From assembly GCF_023264895.1 (NCBI RefSeq), contig NZ_JAHFUY010000001.1, forward strand, positions 1 to 51,884: DNA of 51,884 nt. Direction: 5' to 3'. The translations under genes were made by a program, and so were the position numbers. Below, piece after piece: positions 26,008-33,146 of the stretch. Position 1 is the first letter of the stretch, and every line of letters starts with the position of its first letter. The notes under the pieces were generated by a model that was given only the letters and a program-made list of their open reading frames with translations, made no database searches and had not been told where the DNA came from. Source of the DNA: Herbiconiux sp. (GTDB lineage: Bacteria > Actinomycetota > Actinomycetes > Actinomycetales > Microbacteriaceae).

Positions 26008-26667
26008 ATGGTGATGTCGCCGAGAACGCGGCTGCTCGTCGCTGCGGGTGTGGTCGCCGCAGCGCTCCTGACCGGATGCGCGTCACACACGCCCCAGACA
26101 GAGGCGCCTGCGACGGTAGCCGCTGAGCCCAGCCCCACCCCGTCGGTCGGGCCCATGTCGGTGTTGGACCCGGCCGAGCACGGCACAGGGAACCCCGAGG
26201 TCGACATGGGTCTCATCAGCGCCGAGTTCGTCGCCGGGCTCCAGGCGATCCGGGAGTACGGTCCGCGCGTCCACCCCGACGTCTACACCGGTATCGGCGG
26301 CGGGATTCCGGGCGATCCGGACGTGCTGCGCATCTACATCACCGATCGCTCCCCGGAGATGGAGCAGGCGTTCCTGGCCGCGTCGGGCCTGCCGGCCGAG
26401 AAGGTGGCCTTCTACACGTCGCTCCGGTCCGAGAAGGACGCCCTCGCTCTGCAGCAGCGCATCATGGATGACTTCGACTCCGGAGCCGTGCCCCGGAGTG
26501 CGGTGTCGGAGGTGACCACGTTCGGCCCGGATGCCGACGGCCTGGTGTTCTTCGGCATGACGGGCACCACGCCGAACGAGGCCCAGATCGACCTGCTCTG
26601 GGAGCGCTACGGCCCCCACGTCCGCTTCGAGACGGGCCACAGCACGGCCATCGCCAGCCCCGCGTAG
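26008..26667 (+). CDS. Lipoprotein, paralogue of the one at 20719
   Basis: A 219-residue protein with a signal peptide and lipobox LLTGC, a Thr/Pro/Ala-rich tether and a domain similar to the 20719 lipoprotein (conserved positions listed there). Start at ATG 26008 with a GAGGGG-like ribosome site. It is convergent with the sigma-factor partner gene. Function unknown. Confidence 0.75.
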   Translation: MVMSPRTRLLVAAGVVAAALLTGCASHTPQTEAPATVAAEPSPTPSVGPMSVLDPAEHGTGNPEVDMGLISAEFVAGLQAIREYGPRVHPDVYTGIGGGIPGDPDVLRIYITDRSPEMEQAFLAASGLPAEKVAFYTSLRSEKDALALQQRIMDDFDSGAVPRSAVSEVTTFGPDADGLVFFGMTGTTPNEAQIDLLWERYGPHVRFETGHSTAIASPA

Positions 26668-26701
26668 GCGCTCTGCCAGAAGGACGACCCCGAGGAGGAG
26701 G

Positions 26702-27535
26702 TCACTGACCCGACGGGCACGGGGGCAGGGCCGTGAGGGGCTGGCCCGGGCGGGGCTGGCCGGCGATGAGGAACTCGCCGATGACCGTCGTGCCGTCGGA
26801 TTCGTAGACCGGGATGTACTTGTCGAGGTGGACCTCGTTCTCCATCCACTCGGTCACCTCCTCGAAGCTTGAGATGTTGCCGCCCGAGGCTTCGTTCTCC
26901 TCCTCCCAGCGGATGTACCCGGTCTTGCAGTTCGTGGCGTGGGCGGCGATGAGATCCGGTCCGGGATTCTCGTTCATCGCGTACGTGCGGGTGTCATCGG
27001 GATCCCCGACACCCGATCCGTAGGTCTCGCCCGCCGCATTGACACCGAACTCGGTCTTGATCTTCTTGCTGTAGGCGGCCGTCACCGTCACCTCTGTGCC
27101 CGGCTGGAGCTCGAAGAGCACGATGGACTGCTGCGAGAGAGTGAGCGGGATGGTGCCGCTTCGGGCCGAGCCGATCCCCACCTCGCTGCAGTTCGCCCCT
27201 CCGTAACCCTCCAGCGACCAGGAGCCCTCGGTGTGGCAGACGACGGTGAAGCTGATGCTGGTGGCCCCCTCCGGTGGCGCGCCGAGGTCGAGGGTGCCGG
27301 TCTCGGTGAGGGTCGCCGTGACCTTCTCGCCGAACTGCTCATAGGCGGGCATCCCCGGAGGCGACATCAGGGTGGCCGTGGCCACCCCACCCGCCCCCGT
27401 CGCCAGCAGGATCCCGGCGAACACGGCGCCGAGCCAGACCCGGCGTCGGCGCGGCCGCTTGCCGAGCGCAACCTCGTCGACGAGTGCGGTGCGGAAGGCC
27501 TGGGAGAAGGTGGGGTCGAGTTCGAGGTCGTTCAT
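26702..27535 (-). CDS. Membrane-anchored partner of ECF sigma factor (module 1)
   Basis: A 277-residue protein with a short cytoplasmic N terminus of about 33 residues, a basic RRRR patch, one membrane helix (about 34-55) and a secreted domain with several cysteines, including CHTEGSWS, NCSEVG, NCKTGYIRW and a C-terminal PPCPSGQ. The segment KYIPVYESDGTTVIGEFLI recurs almost unchanged in the paralogue at 48698. ATGA overlap with the sigma gene implies coupled translation. No zinc-binding anti-sigma motif is seen, so an anti-sigma role is inferred from context. Start at ATG 27533-27535. Confidence 0.7.
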   Translation of the reverse strand: MNDLELDPTFSQAFRTALVDEVALGKRPRRRRVWLGAVFAGILLATGAGGVATATLMSPPGMPAYEQFGEKVTATLTETGTLDLGAPPEGATSISFTVVCHTEGSWSLEGYGGANCSEVGIGSARSGTIPLTLSQQSIVLFELQPGTEVTVTAAYSKKIKTEFGVNAAGETYGSGVGDPDDTRTYAMNENPGPDLIAAHATNCKTGYIRWEEENEASGGNISSFEEVTEWMENEVHLDKYIPVYESDGTTVIGEFLIAGQPRPGQPLTALPPCPSGQ

Positions 27536-28107
27536 GAGATGTCCCCTTGTCCGGAGAGTGCCGGCGCGATGGTGAGTCGGAGGCGCGCTTTCATGCGGGA
27601 GAGCCGCGTCTTGGCGGCTGCGGGAGTGAGGTCGAGGAGTTCGGCGGCCTCGCCGATGGGGTAGCCCTCCACGATCACGAGGGTGGCGAGACTCCGATCG
27701 ATCGACCCCAGCTGCTGCAGGAGCCGATGGAGGTCCTCTCCGAACGGCGCCAGCCTTGCCAGCACCTCTTCTTCCACCGCCGGCAGGTGCTCGGTGCGCG
27801 GTATGCGGTCGAGGAGGGTTCGGTAGCGAGACGTGGCGCGCCGGGTGTTCGCCGCCGCGTGGCCCGCGGTCACGAGGAGCCACGGCAGCAGCGATCCGTC
27901 GACGACCCGGACGGTGGCGCGCTTGCGCCAGAGCTCCAGAAAGGCGGTGCCTGTGACGTCCTCCGCGTCATGGCGGTCGAGCAGCAGCCTGTACGCGTGC
28001 CGGAACACCCGGTCCTTATGCAGGTCGAAGATCTCCCCGAAGGCTTTTGCATCCCCGTCGAGCCCCCGACGCCAGATACTGGCCTCACTCGATTCTGTAT
28101 CGCCCAT
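27532..28107 (-). CDS. ECF RNA polymerase sigma factor (module 1)
   Basis: A 191-residue ECF sigma factor. Region 2 includes FDLHKDRVFRHAYRLLLDRHDAEDVTGTAFLELWRK (shown in part by RHDAEDVTGTAFLELWRK), and region 4 has VIVEGYPIGEAAELLDLTPAAAKTRLSRMKARL (its helix-turn-helix is EAAELLDLTPAAAKTRLSR). About 60% of positions look shared with the factor at 49474. ATGA overlap with its membrane partner. Its ATG lies within a conserved promoter-proximal block (see 28104-28141), suggesting a leaderless, self-controlled transcript. Confidence 0.9.
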   Translation of the reverse strand: MGDTESSEASIWRRGLDGDAKAFGEIFDLHKDRVFRHAYRLLLDRHDAEDVTGTAFLELWRKRATVRVVDGSLLPWLLVTAGHAAANTRRATSRYRTLLDRIPRTEHLPAVEEEVLARLAPFGEDLHRLLQQLGSIDRSLATLVIVEGYPIGEAAELLDLTPAAAKTRLSRMKARLRLTIAPALSGQGDIS

Positions 28108-28141
28108 ACCCTGTATTGTCCGGATGCCCGGGAAAGGTTAC
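28104..28141 (-). promoter_or_regulatory. Conserved ECF promoter of sigma module 1
   Basis: On the minus strand: GTAAC, 25 bases, then GGGTATGG, whose ATG is the start codon. The same arrangement and spacing occur before the second sigma gene (50061-50098). Upstream of GGGTATGG both have GG[AG]CA[AC]TAC[AG]. GTAAC is a plausible ECF -35 element and CA[AC]TA a -10 region, which would start RNA at or next to the ATG. Confidence 0.6.
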
Positions 28142-28315
28142 GTCGTCGTCGCGTCTTCTCGAGAGACCTGTGGGCAACGGATCGGGTCATTCGCCGTCCG
28201 CATAGTCAGGGGAGCTAATAGTTCGTCTAGCTCTAGACCGCTAGCTCTGCTCTGGCAGACGGGGCTTCTCCGCCTACAGGCGGCGGGGTTAGGTTCGGTG
28301 GAAACAGTGCATCCA
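28142..28315. other. Intergenic stretch with nested small palindromes, atypical composition
   Basis: This gap is less GC-rich than its surroundings. It has AGCTA/TAGCT and CTAGC/GCTAG arms at about 28213-28247 and CCGCC-TACA-GGCGG at about 28270-28283. A 26-codon minus-strand frame beginning MDALFPPNLTPPP exists, but its codon use is unlike the genes here. No gene can be supported. Confidence 0.3.
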
Positions 28316-28795
28316 TTACCAAGTTGCTCCGCGTGACATGTGGAGCTCGGCGCCGTACGGAGGGTCGAGCCGGCGCCGGCCGTCGAGCGAGAAGCCGTGG
28401 CGCTCGTAGAAGCGCAGGGCCCGCTCGTTCCCCTCGAACAGCCAGAGGTGGGCCGCCCCCGACGGCAAGCACTGCAGCAGCAGCCGGCTTCCCAGTCCGG
28501 AACGCCAGTACCGCTCTCGCGTGTAGAGCCCCAGAAGCTCGTGGCTCTCTCCCGGAGCCGGCGCCGTCGTGCGTGCATAGCCGACGATCTCGATGTCAGC
28601 CAGGGCGACGAAGACCTCGTTCTCCGCGATCCGGTTCACCCACCGTTCCCGTCGAACAGCCGACGGCTCGTCGTGGCGGCGGCGCAGTGCATCCGGGTCC
28701 AGGATGTCCCGGTACGCCTCGTCCCACGCGACAAGACTCAGCAGGGCGAGCTGCTCCGAGTCGGCCTCGATCGCCCGACGGATCGTGGGTTCCAT
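28316..28795 (-). CDS. GNAT family N-acetyltransferase
   Basis: A 159-residue acetyltransferase. Motif A is around LLGLYTRERYWRSGLGSRLLLQCL (acetyl-CoA loop RSGLGSRLL), followed by AHLWLFEGNERALRFYERHGF. Start at ATG 28793-28795 with a weak G-rich site. Acceptor unknown. Divergent from the next membrane protein gene. Confidence 0.85.
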   Translation of the reverse strand: MEPTIRRAIEADSEQLALLSLVAWDEAYRDILDPDALRRRHDEPSAVRRERWVNRIAENEVFVALADIEIVGYARTTAPAPGESHELLGLYTRERYWRSGLGSRLLLQCLPSGAAHLWLFEGNERALRFYERHGFSLDGRRRLDPPYGAELHMSRGATW

Positions 28796-28907
28796 CCCCC
28801 CATGGTGCACCGGAACCCCGGCTGGTCGCCTGGGGTCGGGGTCATCGGCGCCGGAGCGCGCGTGCCGCGCCGGGGGAGTACGGCACAATGGGCGCAGGGG
28901 GTGCCGG

Positions 28908-30146
28908 ATGGCTGCACAGGAGCGCGACGTCGAGCGATGGCTGCGAGCGGTGGGCCTGCCCCTGTTCGTGCGCACGGAGGCGCTGGGCGACCGGCTCGTG
29001 AGCCGGGTCGTGCCGTTCATGGTGTTCGCGCTGGTCGCCGGCCTGTTCGTGCAGCTCGGTGTCGACGCCGACATCGATGTCGAGCTCGATTCCACGATGA
29101 TCGTGGCGCTGCTCGTCGGCGGGGTGCTGGTCGTCGGTGTGGGGTTCGTGGCCGTGCCGATCGTTCTCGGGATCCTCTCCGCCCGGGTGCTCCGGGCGCA
29201 TCCGCGAGCCGCCCTTCCGACCGGGATCGTCGTGCTCGTCTGCTACCTCGTCGTCCTGCCCGGCGTGACGGCCCTGACATCGCCGCTCGGCGAGGCCGCC
29301 TGGCACGCGGGCGTCCACCTCCTCATCGTGGCGATCGCGGTGCTGCTCACCTGGCTCGGCGTCGGTTCGCTCCTCGCCTGGGCGGCCCACGCGGCACTGC
29401 AGCAGCTCACCGCGATCGGCGCTCTCGTCACGCGCGCCCTCCCCATCCTCATGCTCGTCGTCGTGTTCGCGTTCTTCTCCAAGCCCCTGTGGGATGTCAC
29501 GAGCACGATGTCGCCCACCCGCCTGGTCGCCGTCGCGATCTTCTTCCTCGTGCTCGGGCTCCTCTTCGTGATCCCGGTCAGCCGGGTCGAGATGAAGGAG
29601 CTCGACGAGAGCATGCAGCCGGCGGAGCGCATCCGTCTCGTGCAGTCGTCGGCCCTCGCCGAGCTCGACGGCTACGCCTCGACGCCCGGTCCTCCGCTGG
29701 CCCGTCGCGAACGAGCCAACCTGCAGGCCGTGCTCGTGCTCGCCCTCGTGCTCCAGACCCTGGTCTTCGCGGCGATCGTGTGCGTGTTCCTCATCGTGCT
29801 CGGCTCCTTCGCGTTCTCACCGGAGGTGCTGCGGGCGTGGGTCGGCGACCGGCTCACCATGGTCGAGCTGTTCGGCGTGGAGGTGCCGTTCACCTGGGCG
29901 CTCGTCAAGACGTCGATCTTCCTGAGCTGTGTCTCGTCGCTCAACTTCCTCGTGTCGGTCACCACCAACGCGGCCTACCGCACGGCCTTCTTCCACCCCC
30001 TCATCCACGACGCCCGAGCGGGCCTCGCCGTGCGCGCCGCCTACCTCCGGCGCCACGAGGGAGCCGCCCCCGACGTCCCGGCCGAGGGCACCGCGAATGA
30101 GCAGAGGCGGCCCTCTTCGACCGCCAGCACTCGACGTGCCCGGTGA
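28908..30146 (+). CDS. Multi-spanning membrane protein, unknown function
   Basis: A 412-residue protein with a soluble N terminus (about 35 residues) and about eight predicted helices. A cytoplasmic loop near PVSRVEMKELDESMQPAE (about residues 225-242) separates the second and third groups of helices. The ATG at 28908 follows AGGGGG. The stop region overlaps the GTG start of the next gene (GTGA), suggesting a coupled pair. No known transporter or enzyme motif seen. Confidence 0.65.
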   Translation: MAAQERDVERWLRAVGLPLFVRTEALGDRLVSRVVPFMVFALVAGLFVQLGVDADIDVELDSTMIVALLVGGVLVVGVGFVAVPIVLGILSARVLRAHPRAALPTGIVVLVCYLVVLPGVTALTSPLGEAAWHAGVHLLIVAIAVLLTWLGVGSLLAWAAHAALQQLTAIGALVTRALPILMLVVVFAFFSKPLWDVTSTMSPTRLVAVAIFFLVLGLLFVIPVSRVEMKELDESMQPAERIRLVQSSALAELDGYASTPGPPLARRERANLQAVLVLALVLQTLVFAAIVCVFLIVLGSFAFSPEVLRAWVGDRLTMVELFGVEVPFTWALVKTSIFLSCVSSLNFLVSVTTNAAYRTAFFHPLIHDARAGLAVRAAYLRRHEGAAPDVPAEGTANEQRRPSSTASTRRAR

Positions 30147-30817
30147 GCAATCAGTTTCCGATCCACCGAGGCTGGCGGAACGTTTCCGGTCCAATGCGCG
30201 ATGTCGTGCGATTCACTCTCCGTCTTGCGGCGGGGTTGCTGCTCGTTTTCGGTCTCATCTTCTGGGGAGTCGGTCGTGACGGTGTGACGACCGGCGACGC
30301 CCTCGCATATGCCACCGTCAGTTCAGTGTCGGTGATGGTCGGGGTTGTCTTGATGATCTGGGGTGCTGCTCTTGTCGGGGGATGGGGCGTTCGGCGGCGA
30401 GCGCTGCGCACGATGGACGTCGGTGTGAAGCAGACGCTCGAGATCAACTCGACCGACGATGTGCTGCATCACATGCGCCAGCTCGACGGTGTTCCGCCTC
30501 TCTTGCAGTTGCCGTGGGGACTGACTCTCTCTGTGTCCGAGGAGGCGCTCGGCATCTGGGTGGGCCGAAGAGAACCGCATGAGCTTCTGCACCTGCCGTG
30601 GGGTGTGGTCCACTCCGTGGATCCGGTGCAGGCGCAGCGTCGGTGGGACGGGGAGTGGTGTCTGAACGTGGTGGTGCTGACACCTGGAGGTCTCGTGCCA
30701 CTGAGATTCCCCCTCTTGGGCGGCTTCCCCTTCGGAGCGCTGCCCGCCAGCCTGCGGACGACCACCGAGGTGGCTCACCGGCTCCGATCGGCTGATCCGA
30801 CGACGAGGCCACAGTGA
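30143..30817 (+). CDS. Two-helix membrane protein with C-terminal soluble domain, unknown
   Basis: A 224-residue protein: two hydrophobic segments (about 25-43 and 55-80) then a soluble domain of about 140 residues rich in beta-strand patterns with the repeated LPWG motif (LLQLPWGLTLSVS and LLHLPWGVVHSVD). GTG start overlaps the previous stop. Codon use is slightly less GC-biased than in the preceding genes. Function unknown. Confidence 0.6.
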   Translation: MSNQFPIHRGWRNVSGPMRDVVRFTLRLAAGLLLVFGLIFWGVGRDGVTTGDALAYATVSSVSVMVGVVLMIWGAALVGGWGVRRRALRTMDVGVKQTLEINSTDDVLHHMRQLDGVPPLLQLPWGLTLSVSEEALGIWVGRREPHELLHLPWGVVHSVDPVQAQRRWDGEWCLNVVVLTPGGLVPLRFPLLGGFPFGALPASLRTTTEVAHRLRSADPTTRPQ

Positions 30818-30826
30818 CGTGCATCA

Positions 30827-31228
30827 CTACCGGTCTTTGGTCTCGGCCTCCTGCAGGATGTCGCGCGCCCATCGGATCAGGTTGGCCGCATCGCTCGCGC
30901 TGATGGCATCCGCACCGTACTGCACCGGCGTCTTCTGAGTGAGGAGCCGTTTCAGACTGGTGGCGGACTTGGTCGACGGGTGGATGGCTTTCTTGAGCAG
31001 GTTGATGGCCTGAGCATGGTCATCGCCGGCGCTGCGTTCTCCCAGCACGAGCCCGCAGATCGCATCGGCTGCAGCGATGCCGGCAAGAATCGCGTTGGAT
31101 CCGGCGACCTTGTTCTCGGCGGCGTTGCCTGGTCCGGCGAGTTCGGCCATGGCGAGATAGACGCGGGCCTCCTGCAGCCTGGCCCGAGCTCCCCCTCTGT
31201 CCAGGCTCACCGTGCTGTGCTTAGGCAT
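30827..31228 (-). CDS. HEPN-domain toxin of a HEPN-MNT module
   Basis: A 133-residue all-helical protein. RSAGDDH (residues 65-71) fits the R-x4-6-H catalytic motif of HEPN RNases. The preceding helix pattern NKVAGSNAILAGIAAADAICGL is typical of HEPN proteins beside nucleotidyltransferases. Start at ATG 31226-31228, overlapping the MNT stop by 8 bp. In characterised modules the MNT protein AMPylates the HEPN toxin to silence it; here that is inference. Confidence 0.75.
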   Translation of the reverse strand: MPKHSTVSLDRGGARARLQEARVYLAMAELAGPGNAAENKVAGSNAILAGIAAADAICGLVLGERSAGDDHAQAINLLKKAIHPSTKSATSLKRLLTQKTPVQYGADAISASDAANLIRWARDILQEAETKDR

Positions 31229-31853
31229 TCGCGAGCCTCGCGGAGTGGGGCTCCCGGAGGAGCTGCTCGAACTCGGGGCCCACCAGCGCCACTGCATCTT
31301 CGCGGACGGACATCATGACGGGGTCGGAGCCTTCGATCGCCTCGTGGAGCCACATGCGCGTCGCGTTGTACAGGTGCCCCTCATTGCCGGTCCACGCCGT
31401 GATCTGCTCGCTGAGGCCGGAAGCGAAGTCGATGATGGCTTCCTCCGAGGTGTCATCCGGATACACGATCAGGATGTCGATGTCGGACTGGGGGCCGGCT
31501 GACCTCCTCGCGAATGATCCGTAGAGGTACGCTGCGACTCCGTCCTGCTTGGCCAGTTCGTCACGCAGACGCTCGAGCAGCACCCGACGGGCATCGACGG
31601 CCGATTCGATCGCAGGCCAGAGAACGTGCTGTCGATTCCCGCGCCAGAACGTCGAGTTGCCGCGGGATGTCGGCAGGACGAGGCCGGCGTCGGCGAGGCG
31701 CGCGAGAGCCTTGCGCACTCCATAGGGCGACGCAGTCTCGATGAGTCGATGAACCTGCGACGCGCTGAACTCGGTGTCCGCTCCGGCCAGGACACGAAGC
31801 GCCTCGGCTTCGACCGGGTTGGCGATCGTGCGGAGGGGGGATTCGAGATCCAT
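31221..31853 (-). CDS. MNT nucleotidyltransferase antitoxin with N-terminal HTH
   Basis: A 210-residue protein. Residues 1-70 form a winged-helix domain (SASQVHRLIETASPYGVRKAL). Residues 105-130 hold the minimal nucleotidyltransferase motif GSFARRSAGPQSDID, with Gly112-Ser113 and Asp124/Asp126. Such proteins AMPylate and neutralise the HEPN toxin encoded just downstream. The DNA-binding domain and the repeat array 21 bp upstream of the start suggest self-regulation. Confidence 0.82.
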   Translation of the reverse strand: MDLESPLRTIANPVEAEALRVLAGADTEFSASQVHRLIETASPYGVRKALARLADAGLVLPTSRGNSTFWRGNRQHVLWPAIESAVDARRVLLERLRDELAKQDGVAAYLYGSFARRSAGPQSDIDILIVYPDDTSEEAIIDFASGLSEQITAWTGNEGHLYNATRMWLHEAIEGSDPVMMSVREDAVALVGPEFEQLLREPHSARLANA

Positions 31854-31873
31854 TCACCAATTCTGCTACTAGA

Positions 31874-31918
31874 GTTGCGAATAAGCAACCAGAGTTGCGC
31901 TAGGGCAACTGGAGTTGC
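31874..31918. promoter_or_regulatory. Operator array upstream of MNT-HEPN, 20-bp periodic
   Basis: GTTGC occurs at 31874, 31894 and 31914, exactly 20 bp apart. GCAAC occurs at 31885 and 31905, so two perfect GTTGC-N6-GCAAC palindromes and a third half-site stand on the same helix face. They lie 21-65 bp upstream of the MNT start. The likely reader is the N-terminal HTH of the MNT protein. Confidence 0.75.
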
Positions 31919-32002
31919 GGGCGTTCGTGCTCTCCGACCCGCATTGGGTGGCACCAAATTACTCAGCACGGCCGCTCCCGACTGGGCGGTAGCCTCCCGG
32001 GG

Positions 32003-32860
32003 ATGACTAGCTGTCCCTGGCCCGCCCAGAGGTTGCGCAAGCTCGGCGACTGCATCCGCGATGATCGGCCAGTGCCGGAAGGAACGCCTTCATATTCTCA
32101 GGCTATGGTCTGGTACGCCGACGTGTTGACCGACGTACAGAGCGTCATCGAGAACGTGGACTGGACGCCATTGCTCGGAGAGCGGCGACCTGAGATCACG
32201 TCTCGAGTCAAGACGATCGACACCCTTCGCGACAGGCTGCGCGATCAGCGCAGCATGAAGCTGCCGAACATCCAGGATGTTGCCGGATTGCGATTCGAAG
32301 CCGAGATGACGTTGGCTGAGCAGGATGCGGTCATCACTGCCATCCGTGGCTGCTTCGACCACGATGAGGCAGCCGTCCACGATCTTCGGGAGGGTGACCA
32401 TTCTGGTTATCGTGCGGTTCACCTCTGGCTCAGACTGGATGCGCGCGTCGAGGTTCAGGTCCGCACTCACCTCCAGAGCGCCTGGGCCAACGCCTACGAG
32501 GCCGCCGGCGATGTCCTGGGTCGGAGTATCCGGTACGGGGCGATCCCAGAAGCTGCTTCCAGCGCCGAGATCGTCCGATCGATGCAACGCATCTCGTGCG
32601 TCGGCATCGCACGCGTGGAAGACTCAGCAGTCGAGATTCAACGGCTTGCGCTGACCATTCACGAGGCCGAACAGAACCTGGGGCACGTTCCTGCTCATGA
32701 CACCGAGAAGGCTGCGGCGCAACTCTCGGAAACTAGAGCTAGATTGGAACGAATGCAGCAGGCACAGCGAGGTCGGGAGAACGATCTCCGTTCTGGACTG
32801 GACGAACTACGAGACCTGCTGATCGATATGCATCGAGAAGCACGAAGGGACGCGCACTAG
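32003..32860 (+). CDS. RelA/SpoT-domain protein, candidate toxic small alarmone synthetase
   Basis: A 285-residue single-domain pyrophosphotransferase. Synthetase motifs are ITSRVKTID (Arg68, Lys70), QDVAGLRF (Asp92, Gly95, Arg97), SGYRAVHLWL (Tyr136, Arg137, His140) and VEVQVRTHLQSAWANAYE (Glu150, Gln152). No hydrolase, TGS or ACT domain. The last 75 residues look like a long helical or coiled-coil segment. It is followed without a gap by a 76-residue gene, as in toxSAS pairs. It might make (p)ppGpp-type alarmones or modify tRNA; sequence alone does not decide. Confidence 0.85.
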   Translation: MTSCPWPAQRLRKLGDCIRDDRPVPEGTPSYSQAMVWYADVLTDVQSVIENVDWTPLLGERRPEITSRVKTIDTLRDRLRDQRSMKLPNIQDVAGLRFEAEMTLAEQDAVITAIRGCFDHDEAAVHDLREGDHSGYRAVHLWLRLDARVEVQVRTHLQSAWANAYEAAGDVLGRSIRYGAIPEAASSAEIVRSMQRISCVGIARVEDSAVEIQRLALTIHEAEQNLGHVPAHDTEKAAAQLSETRARLERMQQAQRGRENDLRSGLDELRDLLIDMHREARRDAH

Positions 32861-33091
32861 ATGCCAGCCTTCCTGGTCGAATACAACCGACGCTCTCGTG
32901 AAGTACGGGTGCAAGAGTTCGATGGCCCTTCCGGTCATCGCGATGCTCTTCTCCGCCGCATCGAGATCGAGAACGAGCGTGAGGACGGCGACTGGGAGAT
33001 CGCCTCCCTCAACGCTGACTCCCTCGAGACGATCCGGCGGACGCACTCGCGTTACTTCGACGGATCGACTACTGCGCTCTTAGCCACCTAG
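32861..33091 (+). CDS. 76-residue partner of the RelA/SpoT protein (candidate antitoxin)
   Basis: A small charged protein beginning MPAFLVEYNRRSREVRVQEF and ending near DSLETIRRTHSRYFDGS. Its ATG follows directly on the stop of the synthetase gene (TAG-ATG), so translation should be coupled. No known family was recognised. Alternating hydrophobic and charged residues suggest a beta-beta-alpha fold. It could be the immunity partner of the synthetase, by context only. Confidence 0.6.
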   Translation: MPAFLVEYNRRSREVRVQEFDGPSGHRDALLRRIEIENEREDGDWEIASLNADSLETIRRTHSRYFDGSTTALLAT

Positions 33092-33146
33092 ACGCCGTAC
33101 GCCTCGGCGGCCGTGCTCCACGACGTTCGCCGAACTCGGGCGGCAA

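Noticed and set aside
28213..28290. Palindromes considered as an integron attC site or an insertion-sequence end
   Set aside because: No conserved attC core or terminal inverted repeat pair, and no transposase or integrase nearby.
30813..30828. AGTGA/TCACT arms at the convergent end of 30143 and HEPN
   Set aside because: Stem of only 5 bp with no T tract; too weak to call a terminator.
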